Source of the DNA: Actinomycetota bacterium
GTDB lineage: Bacteria > Actinomycetota > Actinomycetes > Propionibacteriales > Propionibacteriaceae
Reading direction: 5' to 3'
Length of the DNA stretch: 64,000 nucleotides
NCBI GenBank assembly: GCA_020161755.1
Contig: JAIUOS010000021.1
Coordinates: forward strand, 1 to 64,000
Shown here: piece after piece, positions 19,821 through 29,926 of the stretch
Position numbering within the stretch: the first letter of the stretch is position 1
Layout: the number at the start of each line of letters is the position of its first letter
The notes under the pieces: generated by a model
Database searches by the model: none
Told to the model about the DNA's origin: nothing
What the model saw: only the letters and a program-made list of their open reading frames with translations
Translations under genes and position numbers: made by a program

Positions 19821-20528
19821 GTGATCGTGAACGTCCTCCTCCAGCTCGCCCTCGTGCCGCTCCTGCTCCCGGACTGGCTCGACCCCGAGTACCTGCTGAC
19901 CGCTCTGGGCAACTGGGCCCTGTGGGGCGCCGCCTTCATCATCTTCATCGAGTGCGCGATCTTCCCGGTGCTGCCGGGCGACTCACTGCTGTTCGCGGTC
20001 GGACTGTTCATCGCCAACGACGCACCGATCATCCACTTCGGCACGCTGGGCAAGCCGGCGGTGCTGACGATCTCGATCCTGGTGCTCGTGACGGCCGCGG
20101 TGCTCGGCAACGTGGTCGGCTACTGGGTGGGCAAGAAGATCTCGCCGTGGCTGTTCAAGCCACGTCCGGGGTTCATCGGGAAGGTGTTCTCGCAGCGCCA
20201 CCTCGACCAGACGCACGACTTCTTCGAGCGCTACGGCTCGAAGGCCCTGGTGATGGGACGGTTCGTGCCGTTCGTCCGCACGTTCGTCACCATGGTCGCC
20301 GGGGCGGCCGGGATGAGCTTCCGCACCTTCATCACCTGGACGGGGATCGGCGCGGTCGTCTGGGCCGCCGGCGTCACGCTGCTCGGCTACTTCCTCGGCA
20401 CCATCGACTTCATCCGCAACAACATCGACGCCGTGCTGGTCGCGATCGTGCTGGTGTCGGTGATCCCGATGCTCATCGAGGCCTGGCTCCACCGGCGCCG
20501 CAAGGCCGCCGAGGTCGTCGAACCCTGA
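19821..20528 (+). CDS. DedA-family membrane protein
   Basis: 235 residues, 233 if the GTG at 19827 is used. DedA/SNARE-associated family: reentrant motif ECAIFPVLPGDSLLF, then GKKISPWLF, the central FFERYGSKALVMGRFVPFVRT split by the active Arg, and GAAGMSFRTF. Members act as lipid (undecaprenyl phosphate or phospholipid) translocases. TACCCT at 19813-19818 is a fair -10, which would give a nearly leaderless transcript starting at one of the two GTG codons. Confidence 0.92.
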   Translation: MIVNVLLQLALVPLLLPDWLDPEYLLTALGNWALWGAAFIIFIECAIFPVLPGDSLLFAVGLFIANDAPIIHFGTLGKPAVLTISILVLVTAAVLGNVVGYWVGKKISPWLFKPRPGFIGKVFSQRHLDQTHDFFERYGSKALVMGRFVPFVRTFVTMVAGAAGMSFRTFITWTGIGAVVWAAGVTLLGYFLGTIDFIRNNIDAVLVAIVLVSVIPMLIEAWLHRRRKAAEVVEP

Positions 20529-20554
20529 GCGTCAAGCGGGCCGGCATCGGCTGG

Positions 20555-21424
20555 ATGCCCGGGCAGGCGGACACCCGGCCCCCGGCCGGGCAGACCGAGC
20601 TGGACGCCGCGGTCGAGGCGCTCGCCGGACGCCGCGTGGTCGCCCTCACCGGCGCCGGCTTCTCCACCGACTCCGGCCTCCCCGACTACCGGGGCCCGGA
20701 CGCGCGTCCGCGCAACCCGATGACCTACGACCAGTTCGTCGGCAGCGCCGACTACCGGCGCCACTACTGGGCGCGCAACCACCTGGGCTGGCACCACATG
20801 CATGCCACGGAGCCCAATGAGGGTCACTACGCGCTGGCACGGCTCGAACGGGCCGACGCGGTGGCCGGCGTGATCACCCAGAACGTCGACCGGCTGCACC
20901 AGCGGGCGGGGTCGCGCCGGGTGGTGGACCTGCACGGCCACTACCAGGTGGTGCGCTGCCTGTCCTGCGGGTGGACGTGCACCCGGGCGGAACTCGACGA
21001 CCGGCTGACCGCGCTCAACCCGGGGTTCCTCGACCGGGTCAGCGAGCTGGGCGACATCGAGGTGGCCCCGGACGCCGACATGGTGCTGGCCAGCACGGCC
21101 GGGTTCGTGGTGGCCGACTGCCCGGTCTGCGGCGGCATCCTCAAGCCGGACATCGTGTTCTTCGGCGAGTCGGTACCGGCGGACCGGGTACGCGCGGCGT
21201 CCGACCTGGTGGACGCGGCCGGCGCCCTGCTGGTGGCGGGCACGTCGCTGGCGGTGATGTCGGGGCTGCGGCACGTGCGGCAGGCGTCCCGGCGCGGGCT
21301 GCCGATCGTGCTGGTGAACCGCGGGCTGACCCGCGGCGACGAGCTGGCGGACGTCCGGCTCAACGCCGGCACCAGCGAGACGCTGACGTACCTCGAACGC
21401 CGGCTGGCGCCGAACGCGTCCTGA
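20555..21424 (+). CDS. Sir2-family NAD-dependent deacylase
   Basis: 289 residues. Sirtuin features in order: NAD loop [31 protein letters not shown], catalytic His in DLHGHY, zinc Cys pairs CLSCGWTC and [18 protein letters not shown], and [10 protein letters not shown]. It removes acyl groups from protein lysines with NAD. Only the second Cys pair is separated from the first by a long insert (about 50 residues), as seen in the actinobacterial class. The ATG at 20555 is the first start after dedA, 26 bp downstream. Confidence 0.93.
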   Translation: MPGQADTRPPAGQTELDAAVEALAGRRVVALTGAGFSTDSGLPDYRGPDARPRNPMTYDQFVGSADYRRHYWARNHLGWHHMHATEPNEGHYALARLERADAVAGVITQNVDRLHQRAGSRRVVDLHGHYQVVRCLSCGWTCTRAELDDRLTALNPGFLDRVSELGDIEVAPDADMVLASTAGFVVADCPVCGGILKPDIVFFGESVPADRVRAASDLVDAAGALLVAGTSLAVMSGLRHVRQASRRGLPIVLVNRGLTRGDELADVRLNAGTSETLTYLERRLAPNAS

Positions 21425-21466
21425 CGTCCTCGTGACGGCCCGGCGCTCGTCGGGGAGACTGGGGCG

Positions 21467-22087
21467 ATGACCACGATCATCTCCACCCTGTTCACCTCGC
21501 TCGACGGCGTGGCCGAGGTCGACCCGGCCTGGCACTTCCCCTACTTCGACGAGAACATGGGCGCCGCCGTCACCGAGGACTACGAGGGCACGGACGTGCT
21601 GCTGCTCGGCCGCGTGACCTACGACAGCTTCGCCGGGGCCTGGCCGGATCGGGAGTCGGCCGGCGAGGTCGACGCCCTGTTCGCCAAGCAGCTCGGCGAC
21701 ATGCCCAAGGTGGTGGCGACCCGAGGGAGCCAGGAGCTGGGTTGGCGCAATGCCCGACGCACCGACGACCTACTGGCGACGGTGGCCGAGTTGCGCGAGC
21801 AGCCGGGCGTGGCCAAGGTGCTGGTGCCCGGCTCGCTCTCGATCGTGCGGCAGCTGCTCGCCGCCGGCCAGCTCGACGAACTGCGCCTGCTCGTGCACCC
21901 GGTCGCGGCGCGGCACGGCGAGCGGCTGTTCACCGAGGACGCCGCGGCCCAGCCGCTCACGTTGCTGAGTTCGGCGGTGTTCCCGACCGGCGTCGTCCGG
22001 CTGGTGTACGCCCCCGGCGAGTTCCCGAACGCAGCGACCTACGACGACGTCACCGAGCACGTGCCCGGGGCGGACGCGGCGGAGTAG
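21467..22087 (+). CDS. Dihydrofolate reductase / RibD C-terminal family protein
   Basis: 206 residues of the RibD_C/DHFR-like fold: start TTIISTLFTSLDGVAE, GRVTYDSFAGAWP (NADPH site), LVPGSLSIVRQLLAAG and VHPVAARHGERLF. Such stand-alone proteins are common in actinobacteria and probably are NADPH-dependent reductases of unknown substrate. They are not the folate enzyme. Convergent with the LemA gene, 12 bp apart. Confidence 0.88.
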   Translation: MTTIISTLFTSLDGVAEVDPAWHFPYFDENMGAAVTEDYEGTDVLLLGRVTYDSFAGAWPDRESAGEVDALFAKQLGDMPKVVATRGSQELGWRNARRTDDLLATVAELREQPGVAKVLVPGSLSIVRQLLAAGQLDELRLLVHPVAARHGERLFTEDAAAQPLTLLSSAVFPTGVVRLVYAPGEFPNAATYDDVTEHVPGADAAE

Positions 22088-22099
22088 CCCCACGCGCCG

Positions 22100-22942
22100 T
22101 TACTGCTGCGGCGGCTGCTGGTAGGTCGGCGGCTGGTAGGTCGGCGGCTGCGGCGCGGCGCCCTGCTGCGGCGGCTGTTGGGCCTGGGGGGCCTGGGCAG
22201 GCGGGGCGTAGGTCGGCGGCTGGGGCGTGGTGAACTCCCCGGGGGCCGGCGCGGCCGGGTTCGACTGCGGGTAGGCCTGCGGGTTCGGCAAGGCGGACGG
22301 CGTGGCGCCGGCGGCGAGCTGGTCGTTGGTCGGCTCGGGCGCACCCTGCGGACGGTCGCTGATCTCGCCGAAGCTCACGTGCGGCGCCTGGCGGACGGCC
22401 GCGTCGTTGACCTCGAAGTAGGTGGCCTTCTCGAACTTGAACATGCCGGCCAGGATGTTGGACGGGAACGACTCGACCTGGGTGTTGTAGTTGCGCACGT
22501 TCGCGTTGTAGAAGCGGCGTCCGGCGGCGATCCGGTCCTCGGTGGCGGTCAACTCACGCTGGAGTTCGAGGAAGTTCACGTTGCTCTTCAGCTCGGGGTA
22601 CGCCTCGACGCTCACCAGCAGGTTGCGGACCGCTCCGCTCAGCTGCTCCTCGACCTGCGCCCGCTCCTGGGTGACGGCGCCACCGCCGGCCTGGGCGAGG
22701 GCGGCAGCCTGGTTGCGCAGCCGGGTGACGCCTTCGAGGGTGTTGCGCTCGTGGGCGGCGTAGGCGCGCACGGTCTCGACCAGGTTCGGGATGAGGTCGT
22801 AGCGCCGGTTCAGCTCGACGTCGATCTGGCGCCAGGACTCCTGGATCAGGTTCCGGGAGCGGACGAACCCGTTGTAGAGCCCCACCGCGTAGAACCCGAC
22901 GACGACGACGATGAGCAGCAGGATCAGCAAGAACCATTCCAT
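22100..22942 (-). CDS. LemA-family protein with Pro/Gln-rich tail
   Basis: 280 residues. One N-terminal membrane segment (FLLILLLIVVVVGFYAVGLY), then the LemA coiled-coil core (LIQESWRQIDVELNRRYDLI, PNLVETVRAYAAHE, NFLELQRELTATEDRI, RFYNANVRNYN). Normal LemA is about 185 residues; an extra tail of about 85 residues is rich in Pro, Gln, Ala and Tyr with repeated QPPTY units. The tail may bind other surface proteins or be a low-complexity spacer. Role of LemA is unknown. Confidence 0.92.
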   Translation of the reverse strand: MEWFLLILLLIVVVVGFYAVGLYNGFVRSRNLIQESWRQIDVELNRRYDLIPNLVETVRAYAAHERNTLEGVTRLRNQAAALAQAGGGAVTQERAQVEEQLSGAVRNLLVSVEAYPELKSNVNFLELQRELTATEDRIAAGRRFYNANVRNYNTQVESFPSNILAGMFKFEKATYFEVNDAAVRQAPHVSFGEISDRPQGAPEPTNDQLAAGATPSALPNPQAYPQSNPAAPAPGEFTTPQPPTYAPPAQAPQAQQPPQQGAAPQPPTYQPPTYQQPPQQ

Positions 22943-23076
22943 CTTCAGGATTCCCCATTCGGATTGAGAGACCGGCCGAGCCCAGCCTAACCACCGTCCC
23001 CGACGCTGGCGAGGTTCGCCGCATCTTCAGGTCCCGGTGGCGCTGCTCCGGCCCTTCGTTGACGCTCGCTGGCGCT

Positions 23077-23092
23077 CGATCCCCAGGGATCG
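23077..23092. terminator. Short hairpin after pyrE
   Basis: CGATCCC and GGGATCG around a CA loop, 20 bp past the pyrE stop. Stem of seven pairs, no T-run; weak terminator candidate. Confidence 0.45.
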
Positions 23093-23111
23093 TGGGCGAG
23101 GGCCCCGACCG

Positions 23112-23651
23112 CTACAGGCCGAGGTCGGCGAGGCCGACGGCGTAGCGGTACGGCACGCCGGCAGCCTCGATCAGTTCCTTCGCGCCGGTGCTGCGGTCGA
23201 CGATGACGGCGACGCCGACCACCTCCGCCCCGGCCTCGCGGACGGCGTCCACGGCGGTCATCACCGAGCCGCCGGTGGTGGAGGTGTCCTCGACCACGAG
23301 CACCCGGCGTCCGGCCACCTCGGAGCCCTCGATCCGGCGCTGCAGGCCGTGCGCCTTGGACTCCTTGCGCACGACGAACGCGTCCAGGCGTCCGCCGTTG
23401 CGGGCGGCGTGGTGCAGCATCGCCACGGCCACCGGGTCGGCACCGAGGGTGAGGCCCCCGACGGCGTCGAAGTCCCAGTCGGCGACCAGGTCGGTCATCA
23501 CCTCACCCACCAGCGGTGCGGCGACGCCGTCCAGCGTCACCCGGCGCAGGTCGACGTAGTAGTCGGCCTCCTTGCCGGAGGCGAGGGTGACCCGTCCCCG
23601 CACCACCGCGAGGGTCTGGATCTGGTCGATGAGCTCGTCACGCGCTGCCAT
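23112..23651 (-). CDS. pyrE: Orotate phosphoribosyltransferase
   Basis: Makes OMP from orotate and PRPP in pyrimidine synthesis. 179 residues with the PRPP-binding signature VLVVEDTSTTGGSVMTAV, the YVDLRRVTLDGVAAPL region, and GLTLGADPVAVAML. Length is normal for actinobacterial PyrE. It stands apart from other pyr genes here; element A copy 2 lies 27 bp before its ATG and may separate it from the upstream gene's transcript. Confidence 0.95.
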   Translation of the reverse strand: MAARDELIDQIQTLAVVRGRVTLASGKEADYYVDLRRVTLDGVAAPLVGEVMTDLVADWDFDAVGGLTLGADPVAVAMLHHAARNGGRLDAFVVRKESKAHGLQRRIEGSEVAGRRVLVVEDTSTTGGSVMTAVDAVREAGAEVVGVAVIVDRSTGAKELIEAAGVPYRYAVGLADLGL

Positions 23652-23678
23652 GGCAGAACCGTACCGGCCGCCCCCTTC

Positions 23679-23734
23679 GCCGACTTGTCAGAATCTCAGG
23701 TCGCTCTGGCGACCTGAGATTCTGACAAGTCGGC
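23679..23734. repeat. Inverted-repeat element A, copy 2
   Basis: Perfect 26-base inverted repeat with a TCTG loop. Arms begin GCCGACTTGTCAGAATCTCA. It sits between the spermidine-synthase-like gene (stop 23743) and pyrE, and so could terminate the upstream transcript. Same family as 3996-4049 and 49327-49384. Confidence 0.95.
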
Positions 23735-23742
23735 GGGTGGGG

Positions 23743-24552
23743 TCACGAGAACCAGCCACGGCTCCAGGCCGGGGACGGGGAACCCTCGGCATCGGCGTCG
23801 GTGAAGGGTTCGGCGCAACCGATCCAGCGGGTGAGTTCGCGGCCGGAGAGCAGGCGGTAGGGGAAGGCGGCCCGCGCGATCCGGCGCACCAGGGCGTCGA
23901 CCGGGACCTCGGCGCCGGCCGCGGCGACCAGATTGCCGAAGCGGCGACCCTTCCAGACCGGCACCTCGGCGCTCACCGCGACGTGGTCGAAACAGGCGTC
24001 GAACGCGGCCAGGCAGCGCCGCGCCCAGGCGAACGGGGCCGAATCGGTCAGGTTCATCACCACCAGGCCGCCGCCGCGCAGCACCCGTCCGAGCTCGGTG
24101 AAGAACTCGACCGTGGCCAGTTCGGCCGGCACGCTCGCGCCCGCGAAGGCGTCCACGATCACGGTGTCCGCGCACCCGGACGGCAGCTGCGCGGCGCCCG
24201 AGCGCCCGTCCACCGGACGCACCTTGATGCCGGAGTTGCGCGGCAGCGGGAGCTTCGCCCGCACCTGCTCGGTCAGCGCCTCGTCCGGCTCGAGCACCAC
24301 CTGCGCGGTGCGCGGACGCCGGGCCTCCACGTAGCGGGGCAGGGTGAGCCCGCCGCCGCCGATGTGGATCACCCGCACCCGCTCGCTCGGCGGGCGGGCC
24401 AGAACGGTCTCCTCCAGCACCTCGGCGATGCGTTGCACGTATTCGAACTCGAGCCGGAGCGGGTCGGACGGGTCCACCCAGGACTGCTCGGTGTGCCCGT
24501 TGACCACCAGGAACGCGCGCCGGTCGTCCGGCGCCGGGACCAGGTGGCTCAT
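23743..24552 (-). CDS. Spermidine synthase-like methyltransferase-fold protein
   Basis: 269 residues. It has the Rossmann motif HIGGGGLTLPRYV, acidic residue at the end of strand 2 (VVLEPDEAL), the DTVIVDAFAGASVP segment where polyamine synthases carry the catalytic Asp, and FFTELGRVLRGGGLVVMNL. It lacks an obvious N-terminal beta domain of full SpeE. Such proteins are often annotated spermidine synthase but the substrate is unproven. ATG at 24552 chosen as the conserved beginning. Confidence 0.8.
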   Translation of the reverse strand: MSHLVPAPDDRRAFLVVNGHTEQSWVDPSDPLRLEFEYVQRIAEVLEETVLARPPSERVRVIHIGGGGLTLPRYVEARRPRTAQVVLEPDEALTEQVRAKLPLPRNSGIKVRPVDGRSGAAQLPSGCADTVIVDAFAGASVPAELATVEFFTELGRVLRGGGLVVMNLTDSAPFAWARRCLAAFDACFDHVAVSAEVPVWKGRRFGNLVAAAGAEVPVDALVRRIARAAFPYRLLSGRELTRWIGCAEPFTDADAEGSPSPAWSRGWFS

Positions 24553-24657
24553 GGCAGGAGCATAGGTCGTGTGTTCGGGCTGGTTGCCGCCCGACGCCGC
24601 CACTAGGGTTGCGCGCAAGGCTGGTCAAGACAGATCACGTTTCTCGCAGGTGGAGCA

Positions 24658-26208
24658 ATGTCGAACAACACCCAACCCCCGTCCGGACCCGGACCGGAGC
24701 AGCCCGACGAGTTGTCGGCACCACCGACCGGAGCGGGCGATTTCCCGAGCGAGCCGACCCAGCAGCTCCCGCAGCCCGGCACGGCGGAGCCCACCCAGCC
24801 GTTGCCGATGCAACCGCCGCAGCCCGTCCCCGGGCAGCCGGGCGGCCCGCAGCCTGGCAACCCGGCCATGGGCTCCTACTCCAGCGGCGGGGTGCAGCCC
24901 GGCTACCCGGGCGCCGGACCCGGCGACCCGCAGTACCCGGGCCAGCCCTACCCCGGGCAGCCGTACCCGGGCCAGCCGTACCCGGGGCAGCCGGTTCCCG
25001 GCCAGCAGGTCCCGCCGCCGTACCAGGGCCAGGCAGCCGGCGCCTACACCGGCGCGCCGTCCGAGCCCTACCCCGGGCAGCAGTACCCGAGCCAGCCCTA
25101 TCCCGGCCAGCCGTACCCGGGGCAGCAGTACCCGGGGCAGGCGTACCCGGGCCAGCCGGGCCAGCCGCAGCCGCCGTACGGAACCCCGCCGCGCAAGTCC
25201 AGCAAAGTGCCGATCATCATCGGCGCCGTTGTCGGTGTGCTGCTCCTGGGCCTGATCGCCGCGTTCGCGCTGGGCGGCCTCGGCAAGAGCCCGACCGCGC
25301 GTCCCAGCACGGGCGTCACCACCGGGCCGACCGGCGCCAGCGTCCCGCCCCCACAGCCGGCGGACGCGGCCGGAGCCGTGGAGGGCTTCCTGCAGGCGCT
25401 GTCGCAGGGGGACGCGGACACCGCGCTCGCCTACGCCGCCACCCCGCCCGTCGACTCCTCGATGCTCACCCGGGAGGTGCTGGCGGCGTCCCTGCTGCGG
25501 GCGCCGATCAGCGACATCCGGGTCCAGGCCGGGTCGGGCGCAGGCAACTCCGACATCATCTCGGCCAGCTACAAGGTCGGTGACCGCGTCGTGGACGCGT
25601 CCTTCCCGGTCGTGAAGGACGGCTCGGACTGGCGGCTCGAGGAGGTCGCGGCCAGCGTCGACCTGTCGGGAGTACCGACCGACCTGCTCACGCTCGCCCT
25701 CAACGGCGTCCCGCTGACCAGCACCAGCGCCACCCTGTTCCCGGGCAGTTACGTGGTCACGACGAGTGACGAGCGCTTCAAGGTCAGCCACGGCAGCTTC
25801 CTGGTCGAGTCGACCTCGGACGCTCCCGACACCTACTCGATGCAGGTCGCGCTCAGCTCGACCGGCATCGCGAAGGTGCGGTCCGCCGCCCAGAAGAAGC
25901 TCAACTCCTGCCTGAAGGCCCGCTCGCTCTCCCCGAAGGGCTGCGGGTTCGGCACGTACCTGCCCGGCAACAACAAGCCGCGAAACTCCAGCATCCGCTG
26001 GCAGGTCACCAAGAACGCGACCGCGATGAAGAAGCTGAAGCCGAAGACGGACGCCAGCAACCCCACCGTGGTGCGGGCCAACGTCAACGTCCAGGTCAAG
26101 GTGAACCTGAGTTCGACCAACGGCCGCCGCTGGTACGGCTACAGCGCGATCTACCAGGTGCAGGGCGACCTCTCCGGATCCGGGGTGAAGGTCACGTTCT
26201 ACGGCTGA
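24658..26208 (+). CDS. Membrane protein with PYPGQ-repeat N-terminus
   Basis: 516 residues. Residues about 1-180 are Pro/Gly/Gln-rich, with many tandem YPGQP units (roughly 88-170), probably a cytoplasmic low-complexity stretch. One membrane segment follows ([20 protein letters not shown], near 184-204), then an extracytoplasmic region starting with a DUF4878-like fold ([21 protein letters not shown]). Similar architecture is common in actinobacterial cell-surface proteins, but the function is unknown. Separate promoter likely in the 105-bp gap upstream. Confidence 0.8.
   Translation: MSNNTQPPSGPGPEQPDELSAPPTGAGDFPSEPTQQLPQPGTAEPTQPLPMQPPQPVPGQPGGPQPGNPAMGSYSSGGVQPGYPGAGPGDPQYPGQPYPGQPYPGQPYPGQPVPGQQVPPPYQGQAAGAYTGAPSEPYPGQQYPSQPYPGQPYPGQQYPGQAYPGQPGQPQPPYGTPPRKSSKVPIIIGAVVGVLLLGLIAAFALGGLGKSPTARPSTGVTTGPTGASVPPPQPADAAGAVEGFLQALSQGDADTALAYAATPPVDSSMLTREVLAASLLRAPISDIRVQAGSGAGNSDIISASYKVGDRVVDASFPVVKDGSDWRLEEVAASVDLSGVPTDLLTLALNGVPLTSTSATLFPGSYVVTTSDERFKVSHGSFLVESTSDAPDTYSMQVALSSTGIAKVRSAAQKKLNSCLKARSLSPKGCGFGTYLPGNNKPRNSSIRWQVTKNATAMKKLKPKTDASNPTVVRANVNVQVKVNLSSTNGRRWYGYSAIYQVQGDLSGSGVKVTFYG
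24937..25163 (+). repeat. Tandem PYPGQ-coding repeat
   Basis: Irregular 12-15 base units coding Tyr-Pro-Gly-Gln with Pro, repeated about 12 times inside the gene. Codon variation between units shows it is not a fresh expansion, but slippage or recombination is likely to change copy number. Confidence 0.85.
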
Positions 26209-26280
26209 GAGAAGTTGGGGACGGTTCGATCCGTTCCGACTCTGTGGACGGCGCGGGCCGCCCTGCGTACTGTGAACGTC

Positions 26281-27021
26281 ATGACGGGCACCCAGCCGGG
26301 GTGGTACCCCGACCCGACACGACGACACGAGTTGCGCTACTGGGACGGTGGGGCCTGGACACCCCACGTCGCCACCACCGGCCAGACCTCCACCGATCCG
26401 CTGGACGGCGGGCCGGTGGCGCAGGGCAACACCGACCCCCAGCCGGCCGGCGGCCAGGAGCGGCGGGTGCTCCTGGACACGCAGGTCCGGACCGGCTTCA
26501 CGCACCGACGCCTGTTCGTCGACGAGCAGGCGATCTGGGACGGCAGCGACGCCCACCCGTTCGACGGCGTCACCGCGATCAGCTTCTCTTCGACCCGGGT
26601 CAGTGCCGCCGGGGCGAGCAACATGCTCTACAAGGTGCACCTGTGGCGCGGCAAGAAGCGGGAGACGATCACCTTCGAGGGCGGCGGCACCGAGGAGCGC
26701 GCGGCCTACGAGGCCCTCACGAAAGCTGTCCTCGACCGGGTCGGGAAGCCGATCCTCGCCGACCTCGTCGCGGCGGTGGACCGCGGTGAAGAGGTCGAGC
26801 TCGCCGGGTGGACCCTGTCGCTCGCCGGCGCCCGACAGGGGAAGAAGTCCTTCCCGTGGAGCGCCGACGTGCGGTTCCAGCCCGACCAGCAGGGGTTCTT
26901 CACCGTCTTCGCGACCGTCCCGGGACAGAAGGAGGAGCGCATCGGCCTGCACGGTGCCGACAGCCCCAACGGCGCCCTTGTGCCGATCGTCTTCAACGTC
27001 CTCGCCTCGCGGGGTTCCTGA
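26281..27021 (+). CDS. DUF2510-domain protein
   Basis: 246 residues. It begins with a DUF2510 motif (PGWYPDPTRRHELRYWDGGAW), a short tryptophan-rich module typical of actinobacterial proteins, followed by a globular domain of alternating strands (RRVLLDTQVRTGFTHRRLF, YKVHLWRGKKRETITFEGG) with no membrane segment. Function unknown. ATG at 26281 puts DUF2510 at the very start, as usual. It is 72 bp after the PYPGQ gene and may be read with it. Confidence 0.75.
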   Translation: MTGTQPGWYPDPTRRHELRYWDGGAWTPHVATTGQTSTDPLDGGPVAQGNTDPQPAGGQERRVLLDTQVRTGFTHRRLFVDEQAIWDGSDAHPFDGVTAISFSSTRVSAAGASNMLYKVHLWRGKKRETITFEGGGTEERAAYEALTKAVLDRVGKPILADLVAAVDRGEEVELAGWTLSLAGARQGKKSFPWSADVRFQPDQQGFFTVFATVPGQKEERIGLHGADSPNGALVPIVFNVLASRGS

Positions 27022-27073
27022 GGCTACCTCCGTCCGCCGCGGCACACCGTTGCCCGTGGACGCGGCAGCGCAC

Positions 27074-29883
27074 TCAGCCGCGTCGGCCGCCGACGGCCAG
27101 CCAGGCCAGGTCGTCGAAGCCGGCCGAGCCAGCGTGCTCGTGCGTGCATGCGAAGCGGTTGTTCCGGATGTCCTGGGCGACCGCGTCGATCTTCGCCCGA
27201 ATGCCATCGACCGCCGCAACCTTCACCCGCTCACGCTCGCTCCTCCCCTTCTGGTCGAGGTTGCGGATCTCGATGGCGTCCGCCGATTCGCCCGTCAGCT
27301 CCCGGTAGCCGAGCGCGTAGGTGTACAGCTGGTCCCAGGTCACGTCGGTGGCCTGTGAGTGCTCGGTCGACTTGAAGTCGACGATGGACGTCTCGCCGGT
27401 GTCCAGCTTGGTGATGAGGTCGATGCGGCCGTTCACAGTGACGCCGGGCGACACCTGCACCTGGATCTGTTTCTCGGAGTGGATCGTGCGGGTCAGGTCG
27501 TCGCCATGGAGCCGGAAATATCGCTCGATCGCTGTGACCGCCGACTTCTGCAGTTGCTCGCGCAGGGCCGGGTAGGCGTACGGAGTGTGCAGGTGTCGGT
27601 CCACCAACTCCGCCGCTTCCGACGGCCCCGGGACGTCTCCGTCGATCGCCCGCTTGTGCATCTCGGCCAGCGCGTCGTGCAGGCCCTTGCCGTAGCCGAG
27701 CGCCTCGTGGATCGGCGGGTTGAACCCGTACATGAACCGCAGCTTGAACTGGTAGGGACAGTCGAACAGGTATTTCAGCTCCGAGAAGGAGATCTCGACC
27801 TTGGCGGTCTCGATCCGCGGCGTCGGAGCCAGGCGCTGGAGGTCCGGAAGGCCCTCGTCCCGCGTGGAGACCCAGGCCGACTGGGTGACGTGCCGGAAGA
27901 AGTCGGACCGGTTCCGCTGCTGCTGGTTGTCGGCGATCGGCGCGTAGGTCGCGTACAGGTACTTCTTCGCGCGCGTCACCGCCACGTAGAACAGGCGGGT
28001 CTCCTCGGACCTCGTGCCCCGGTAACGGTCTCCGTTCGGCACGGCTTCGATGGGCAGGACGTGGAACACGTTGCGCCCGCCCTGGCGCCGGCTGGGGAAC
28101 CGGTTGGCGCGGAGACACGGGACGAACACGGCCGGCCACTGCATGCCCTTGGCCCGATGGACGGTCGAGATCGTCACAGCGTCGGGTGTGGCGTACCCGG
28201 AGTCCTCGTCGGCCTCCTCGTAGTAGTCGGGCGCCTGGAAGCGCAAGAAGCCTGCGAATCCCTCGTACTTCGATCGCGGGGACGACGAGAAGTGGATCGC
28301 CTCGAAGTCGGAGATGACCTGGGAGAACTTGCCCAGCTGGTACATCACGAGTTCGGCCCGCTCCGGGCTGCCCGGGATCGTGTCCTCACGGATCCCGAGC
28401 GTCTCCAGGAGGTCCAGATAGAGCCGCTGGATGTTGTAGGTGCCCCAGCGCTCACCACTGTCGAACCGCTTCGCCTTGTCGAGCATCGCCAGCGCCCTCG
28501 GGAACAGGGCGGGGTCGGGAAGAAGGTTGGCGGCCTGCCACAACCCGAGCAGCGCGCCGGCGTCGATCTCGTCCGTCACGTACTGGAAGAGCGCGACCAC
28601 GGCCACGATCTCGTCGGCGTCGAACAGCCGCGCCAGGCCCTTGACGAGGTAGGGAATGCCCCGCCCCTTGAACTCGTGACGAGCGCGTCCGCGTCCTTCA
28701 CCGTCCGGAACAGGACGGCACAGTCCGACCAGGACAGCCCGCGCGGCGCGCTTCCCGGGTCGTCGGCGAACGGAACGCCTCGAAGTTCGAGAATCCGGTC
28801 GGCGATCCACGCGGCCTCGCCCTGCGGATCATCGAACGACAACGCCAGCAGGTCGCCACGTTGCCACTGCTGATGCGAGGCGTACTCCATCCCCTTCTCG
28901 AGCCGCTCGGCATCGGGTATCAGTTCGGCGATGCTGCGACCGAGAGCGACGACCCCTTTGCTCGAACGGAAGTTCTCCGACAGTTCGATCTGCCGCACGT
29001 CCGAGTGGTTGCCGGCGAAGGCGAGGATGTTCCGGACCTCGCTGCCACGCCACTGGTAGATCGTCTGGTCGTCGTCGCCGACCACGCAGAGATTGGCCCC
29101 GAACCGGACGAGCGCGGCCACCAGCCGCTCCTGCAGCGGGTTCACGTCCTGGTACTCGTCGACCACCACATACTTCACGTGGTCGCGGACGTGTCGCAGC
29201 ACCGCTTGGGTGGGGCGGTCAGGGTCGTCCTCGTCGGACTCCAGGTAGGCCACCGCGGTCGCGACCATCGTGGTGTAGTCGAAGTAGTTCCGTTTGGCGA
29301 TCATCTGCAGGTACGAGTCGAGGCTGTCGTTCACCCCGTCCGGGACAGCCTCCTGGTCGACGGCGTCCTCCTGCAGGATCGACAGCGCCCGCGCGTACAG
29401 CCGGGAGTCCTTCCACCGGCTGAGCGTCCCCCCAGCGAGCAGCGGGCAGGACGTCAGCCCCGACTCCTTGCTGTTGCGATCGATCAGCAGCCGCTGCGTG
29501 ATGTCGGTCAGCACACCGAACTTGAAAGCCGCCGGGACGAAGGTCTGCAACAGGTCGAGGCAGAAGCCATGCATCGTGCCGATGTACATCTCGGCCATGC
29601 CGAGGACCTCGCCGTGCTCCGCACCGACGATCGTGTGGATGCGTTCGGCAAGCTCGGCGGCGGCCTTCTCGGTGAAGGTGAAGGCGACGACGTTCCCGGG
29701 CGCGACCCCGGGCTCGGCCAGGATCCGCGAGATCCGCTGCGAGATCACCTGGGTCTTGCCGGAACCCGCGCACGCGATCAATTGCAGGGGACGGGAGAGT
29801 TCCGAGATCGCGTCCTGCTGGGCGGGCGTGTAGGTGACCACGGCAGCATCCTGCCCGATCACACTGACACCACTTGCCTTCAT
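27074..29883 (-). pseudogene. UvrD/AddA-like helicase-nuclease, one frameshift
   Basis: Two frames make one protein of about 936 residues. The N-terminal frame has TPAQQDAI, Walker A CAGSGKT, FTEKAAAELAER, VVDEYQDVNPLQ, GDDDQTIYQWRG. After DADALV the frame changes near 28676-28682 and continues HEFKGRGIPYLVKGL, TVHRAKGMQWPAVF, EETRLFYVAVTRAK, then a PD-(D/E)XK nuclease (GRIDLITKLDTGETSIVDFKS). One missing base (GTC-CAC versus GTCAC) explains the break. It looks like a DNA-end or defence helicase-nuclease. Either a real mutation or a sequencing error. ATG at 29883; a GTG at 29841 with an AGGA upstream is an alternative. Confidence 0.88.
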
Positions 29884-29894
29884 CCACTCCGTAC

Positions 29895-29909
29895 GTACAA
29901 TGGGTGTAC
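29895..29909. promoter_or_regulatory. Operator-like palindrome of toxin-antitoxin pair 1
   Basis: GTACA-ATGGG-TGTAC, perfect five-base arms. It overlaps a -10 hexamer TACAAT (29896-29901) for the antitoxin gene and lies 12 bp from the helicase ATG on the other strand, so binding could affect both. DUF1778 antitoxins autoregulate in known TacA systems; this site is inference. Confidence 0.55.
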
Positions 29910-29926
29910 GCATAGGGAGGCTCGCC

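Noticed and set aside
24937-25163. Regular short repeats resembling a CRISPR array
   Set aside because: They keep one reading frame (YPGQP units), have no constant-length spacers and lie in a coding gene.
28962-28977. TCGAAC-GGAA-GTTCTC, a near LexA box
   Set aside because: Lies inside helicase coding sequence, has two mismatches in the second arm and no promoter nearby.
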